A model generated the notes under the pieces. The model had not been told where the DNA came from. It ran no database searches and was given only the letters and a program-made list of their open reading frames with translations. The position numbers and the translations under genes were made by a program. Shown here piece by piece: positions 59,137 to 64,000 of a DNA stretch of 64,000 bases. The stretch spans positions 2,728,001 through 2,792,000 of the forward strand of contig CM052355.1 in NCBI GenBank assembly GCA_028551475.1, in the 5' to 3' direction. Position 1 is the first letter of the stretch. The number at the start of each line of letters is the position of its first letter. Source of the stretch: Casuarina equisetifolia (lineage: Eukaryota > Streptophyta > Magnoliopsida > Fagales > Casuarinaceae).

Positions 59137-60249
59137 CTAATCTTCTGAGTGGGGCTCTACGTGAACCCCGTCTGCAACATAATCATCACCGCAGATCTGA
59201 TCAAGGACGAGCACCAATCCCATGGCAAAGGCACCGTCAAAGCCGGGCTTGACGCAAAGCGAAAAAACGTCCTTCCCAAGCACCACGTTGGTGGAAGCGT
59301 CCACCTTGCGTCGGATGTCAGCCACCGGTTCCTTCCCGGCATTGAAGATCGTGCAACAGCGTTGTCCGAAGTTTCCCTCGATCTGGTACTCCTCCCCTGG
59401 GTTGCTGTACACCTCCACCGCCACGCTCGAGCGTCCGACCATCGAGGACCTCCGCACGCTGAAGATCGGCTTCTGGCCCTCCATTCTCTCCCCTACAAAG
59501 CCCTCCCATCGGTGATGCAGACTCGGCCTCTGTTTCACGAACGAAGTTTTGGAGTTAACGAATAATAATACCCATTAAATGGAAAAAGATTCCCATGACA
59601 CTTTCGATCAGCACTGGCAAATTCTCCAGATTCCATACTTGTTAAATGTAGGGATTACAGGCTGAGTGAACTCAGCAAACATCAACAAGCCAGTCAACAG
59701 TAACACTTCCACTGAAATCAAATCGGCACCCATTAAGGTTCATTCATGCTTCAACAAATGATTTACCGTAAAGTTGATTCACAGTTGCCAGATTCGAGAT
59801 CTACGGGGCGTGACTTTTACCAACGAAGGTTCAAATCTTTACCCACTAATGAAAATCAGAAACTGTGCGAACCCTTTCCTGTGCATTTATGTATATTCAG
59901 ATCTTTTTCCATTAAGGCAAACCAGAAACTGTGACCAACCCTTTTCTGGAAACTCATATATTTCCATACTCGTATAAATCTATGTTGAAAATTAGGCAGT
60001 GAATAACGAGAAAAACTACATTACCTTTCGGCGGACGGTGAGGAGGCACCTCCCCTCAGGATCCATGAGAACGATTTCACCCTTGGCACGCGTATCGGGG
60101 CCGTACGAGTCGACTCGGAAGACCAACTGGCCCTTGCAATCATACACGGTGAACCCATCGTTGGGAAAGAAAAGAGAGGTCTTTAGGACGGTGAGATGGG
60201 TCTCTTCCTCGTAAACGAACCCAGAATCCACAACTAGTCCTTCTTTCAT
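59137..60249 (-). CDS. LURP-one-related protein (LOR, tubby-C2-like fold), arm 2
   Basis: Two exons on the minus strand, 60249-60025 (75 codons) and 59529-59137 (130 codons plus stop), with the same phase-0 splice sites as the arm 1 gene and a 495-bp intron. The product is 205 aa with all family marks kept: FPNDGFTVYDCKGQLVFRVDSY, TVRRK, HHRWEGF, EYQIEGNFGQRCCTIF, VLGKDVFSLCVKPGFDGAFAM. No stops or frameshifts, so it is expected to encode a working protein. Differences from arm 1 cluster at surface-type positions (for example Q8D, K14E, E71D) and near the C-terminus (T113C, A120D, L127H in exon 2 numbering). The upstream TATA of arm 1 is not kept, so expression may differ. Two truncated copies of its 3' end lie just downstream. 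Confidence 0.9.
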
Positions 60250-60384
60250 CTTCGTCTTCCTTGAAAATTTCGAAGACTTCGATGCACAGCCCTGTAAGTG
60301 AAGCTCTGTTTGTTTTGGGTTTTAAGGTCGTCGTGTACCGGAGCGTTGAAGCAAATCTAAACGTTGAGGGGAAGATATTGGTAG

Positions 60385-63300
60385 TTGGAGAAAGAAGCGA
60401 GAAGTGGACACGGTGAGAACTCGGAACTCACTATTTCGACACGTGGGTTGAGATTCTGGATTTCACACGGGGATAAGAGTTAGAAGTGCTCTTTCTCTTT
60501 CTACTTAACTGTGGTCCCCAGTGAATAAAATCTTATCAGGAAGGCGAGGAAGAGTTTAGTTGACTCGAATACGTACGAATCGGTTGCTTTCGGCTTGACT
60601 CAGTTCACTCGGGTATGTTATTGGAAGGAAGTAATGACACCGTGGGTACAGCCATTTTATATTGGTTCAGTAAAGTGGAGGTTTCTGTTTCCAACTCCGA
60701 ACGCAGGAAAGGCGATGGGGGAAACGGATATGGCGGATGAAAGTTGCCCAAAAAGCGACTCAGCATTTGCCACACAGTCCTCCAACGACGAAAGAAACTC
60801 TGGCTTTGTGGGAAATAAAGAGATACAGTGAAAGGAAAGGCAGAAAAAGGCAAGTTGACTGTAACCCAAATTAATGAAGCTGCCTTGAAGCAAATTTGGC
60901 GGCAGATTTTGTGCTGCATGATTCCGACGCCGACCAATCGGCAGGTGCTTTCTCTTTGCTTCCAAAACCATTGCTACGTAAACTGGAAGACCCACAGTAC
61001 ACACGCAGGTGCCTCTTCACAGTGTGAGTTGGATACAATAATTTATAACTTCAACCGGTCTTTTCTGTCATTCTTTTATTTAAGTAACCTATCATGGGGC
61101 CATGGTGTACTTACCTATCAGATGCACGCTATGCCATTTGTTAAAAAATAAGAAATTAAAGATTGGGAGCACCGAGGGTGTGTATAGCTTGGTCATCACC
61201 TCCTAATTCCCGTGTAGGCGTGGTGGCCAGGCCATCTGCTACTTAAAAGAAACTCGATCATCTTTAATCAACTTTTCATTAGTGGCTCAAACTTAGCCAC
61301 CATTGAATCCTTCTAATCCTCGTTCTCTGAAATTCCTATGTTTGTCATTTTGTGTAGGCATAAGATACCTTTAGCATACAAACACTTATGGTTTTGGTGA
61401 GCGTGATATGACCAATCTTCATTTCATAGACGAGTATTTTATCAGTTAATAAAATGACGTGCTAAATACTTGAGAATTAAACTTTAAAAAAAAAATTATT
61501 GTAACAAAGATGACGTGCTAATCTTGGCTTAAGTTCATGAATACTATAGGTGAAGGTGAAGGTGAAGGTTGTCCAACTAGCAGAAATCAAAGCCAGGGTT
61601 GACTGCTGCGGATGATGCAGAGTTTTCTTCTGGCTCTCCGTCGCGGAGTGGTAGGGTCGGTTGAACTGTACATGAGGACTTCTATGATGCACGACTGTCT
61701 TTAATTGGCTTTGGGACTTTCCATGCGTCATCCTCCTCCATTCGTTTCTGCCTTCAAAACCCCACTAGAAGGCTGTCTTTTCATGCAAAGTCGTAAAGTC
61801 TACTTAGGACAAGAGTTCTGTCAAAGTGTGGTTAAAGAAAAAGTTGCAGACGAAAACAGATGGTTCACTGGATCCTTCGCCTTCGGTTTTTTGTGGAGGC
61901 AGCTAGCTGAGCTATAAAGTCCATCAAGTGGTCGGTAGGTGAAAATCTTGCATTAGTGGGAACAAGAAAGGGCAGACAGGAGTTTTGCATTTTCACTACC
62001 GACGCTTTAGAATCAAATGCAACCTCTTGGTCGAGAATCTCAGCACAGCCTGCGCAACTGGTGTTTGTGAATTCTCGGTCCCAGGGCAATCGAAAAAAGA
62101 AAACGAAACAGTAGAAAAGAGTAGTGGAGTATCCATTCATGTCTTGTAATAATCCTTCATCAAAAGGTGGGAGAAAGGCAACAGCTTCGTCGGCTAACTG
62201 GTTCATCTATATAACTCTACTGCGTTTCACCTTTTTCAATACTGTTTGTGTTATCTATAAAATGAACACGTTCAAAAACTTAAAACTTGAAGTTTGTCTT
62301 CACATGCTAGATTGAGTATTTATTACGACATATTTTACATTAGATTAATTGCTCATATTCTTTTCATTTCAGTCTAAAGTACCTTTTTGTATTTTCTTAC
62401 TTGACTTTCCATTTTCCATTGGTGCTTTTTCTTGGTTTATCAAATGTGAAGAGTTTGTGAGAGAATCTAGAAGTCGGCTGAAGAAAGTGCAACTAAATCA
62501 CCCTGTTCTTTGAGAACCATGCCGGGATATCTACAGAAGAACTCATTTTTGTATATATTGTGCTATTTAAATATGATTTAAAAGGGAAAAAAAAAAGTAT
62601 TTCATTATACCTTATCTAAACTTTATATGAAATTTCCCCTTATTCTATTTCATGTATTTAAGTGTCTAATGAATGAGAAAACAACAAATCGGGCTTTTTT
62701 TTTTTCTCCTTCTTCAAACAATATCAATTGAGATTCGAAAAAGTTGCATGGAAGTCTGTTTCCCAAGGGCCTTTTTCCCTAAATGGTTAAACATGTTTGA
62801 TGTTACAAGTCTTAATGCATCAATGGAATAGTCCCATCATCTCCCACCCACAAATAGCAAGTTTTCCTTCTGAAAAATAAAAACGTGTATGGTTTTGCCA
62901 TTGACCAACAAGTTTTACCACTTTAGTTTTAGCAGATCGCCGCCAAATGAAGCAAAAAGATAGGGATGAAGGATTGCCACATCTAAAGATCACGACATGA
63001 TGTAAGTTGAAGATAACTCATCCGAACTCATTTTGAAAAGTGGATGGTAGATGATGGGACGGCTTGCCGGGACTTCAGAGACATTCAACGTTCTATAATA
63101 CAACATCTAAACTTTTTGAAACCTGCATGATGCTAAATATATCCTAATGGGTTCCTCGCTTGGATGAAAAATTATCAAATGTTAATCCTTACTAAGAAAA
63201 GACATTTTAATGTCACGTCCAGAAAATCATGTCCGCGGCAGGTGGTTAATCCTAGTCCTATGTCTACAGTGCAAGGAATGCACCGAAACGAAGGGCCCCC

Positions 63301-64000
63301 TCATCGCACCGGACGCTGGACAACTGCAACTTTTTCAACACTAAATTACGTTAAAAGGCTTAATTTAAAATCATTTTGTGTTATTATATACACGACTACA
63401 CACCAAATTATATAGCAATCAATATCAAGACAATATACAATTTTCAAAGATTTCCACTTCATGTTCCAACGACATCCAGGCAACCATTTCTCGATTATTC
63501 TAATGAAAACATGCTTCTACATACTTCCCTTGGCTTTTCTGTTCAATCCACAGCAAGGAAAGTTGGAAAGGTCCCATGAAGTAGCCCACATCCTAAAAGC
63601 CGGTCATGCTTATGGAGTTTGGTATGTGATCAAATGACATAGAAAAGAGGACTAAGAGGTCCAAGGGCCGATCTCGGTGGTGCTGTGACACTTTTGCCGG
63701 AAAGAGGAAGGGGAAGAACTTAAACCTTCATTTTTCCGAATACACTGCAAAGTAAGAAACGGTTATTAATGAACTTGGGATGTGGATGAAGAAATTGCAC
63801 CTCCTTAAGATTTCAGGCCTTGGTCTTATGCAACAGTGTAGAGTGAAGCGGCTATGGTTTACCTCTTTCATTGCTTCCTTTTTCTTTTTTCTTCCCCTTC
63901 TCCTAAGAAAAACCTTCTTAATCACTTATACATTCTTTTTGCTACAACTTATAATGTTTGTTTGATGGATTGATCCTACCGGACAGCAGCTCTCCTAACA
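60385..64000. other. Arm 2 DNA upstream of LURP-one gene 2 and right edge of window
   Basis: Collinear with arm 1 to about 63812, then unique. Short frames only; none with a recognised family. A 6-bp GGTGAA repeat lies at about 61551-61570. Confidence 0.45.
60559..60581 (-). promoter_or_regulatory. Conserved upstream block with a W-box core, arm 2
   Basis: Identical over 23 bp to 47147-47169 in arm 1, with TTGACT and ATACGTAC, about 310 bp upstream of the LURP-one gene 2 start. Confidence 0.45.

Larger units (their letters stand above)
53361..63812. repeat. Segmental duplication, arm 2 (about 10.4 kb, expanded)
   Basis: Direct partner of 43441-50566. It is about 3.3 kb longer because of a solo LTR (54156-54754), a TRIM element and adjoining DNA (about 55245-55735), and an array of repeats with truncated LURP-one fragments (about 56540-59080). 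Confidence 0.85.

Noticed and set aside
1-64000. CRISPR arrays, operons, rRNA or tRNA genes
   Set aside because: Nothing of this kind was seen by eye; the window is plant nuclear DNA. A tRNA scan was not possible here.

Overview
This is nuclear DNA of a flowering plant, most likely a woody eudicot. The support is GT-AG introns, AT-rich intergenic DNA, decayed LTR retrotransposons, and plant-only families: G-type lectin receptor kinases, phytocyanin, MBD10/11-type protein and LURP-one-related proteins. The species cannot be read from the sequence alone. No rRNA, tRNA or CRISPR was recognised.

Layout. (1) 1-19.7 kb, minus strand: a tandem cluster of SD2-5-type G-type lectin S-receptor-like kinases. 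Three are intact (1440-3887, 11692-14121, 16473-18899). One is full length but broken by three nonsense codons (7421-9859), and one is an ectodomain/TM relic (about 6340-7145). The first intact gene and the broken gene lie in a tandem duplication of about 3.5 kb. (2) 19.7-30.6 kb: gene-free DNA with old LTR/TRIM relics, a solo LTR with a perfect 5-bp target-site duplication (24247-24539), and a decayed minus-strand LTR element (26424-30637). That element holds Ty3/gypsy gag/protease/RT/integrase relics and a Ty1/copia fragment. (3) 30.6-43 kb, plus strand: an MBD10/11-like gene with a 3.7-kb intron, a GPI-type GH17 beta-1,3-glucanase gene, and a stellacyanin-type phytocyanin gene. (4) 43.4-63.8 kb: a large direct segmental duplication, each arm carrying one two-exon LURP-one-related gene on the minus strand (45730-46866 and 59137-60249, about 90% protein identity). 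The second arm is enlarged by a solo LTR, a TRIM element, and an array of truncated LURP-one 3' fragments mixed with a short AT-rich repeat.

How the genes fit together. The neighbours do not form a pathway as operon genes would. Several belong to families linked to the cell surface or defence (lectin receptor kinases, GH17 glucanase, phytocyanin, LURP-one), and two of these families have expanded locally by tandem or segmental duplication. I found no clearly new molecular system. The most informative signals are the decaying kinase copy with an intact ectodomain, the gypsy/copia composite, the datable insertions that separate the two LURP-one arms, and the amplified LURP-one fragments. Exon joins, introns and promoters are inferred from sequence and paralog comparison, without transcript evidence.
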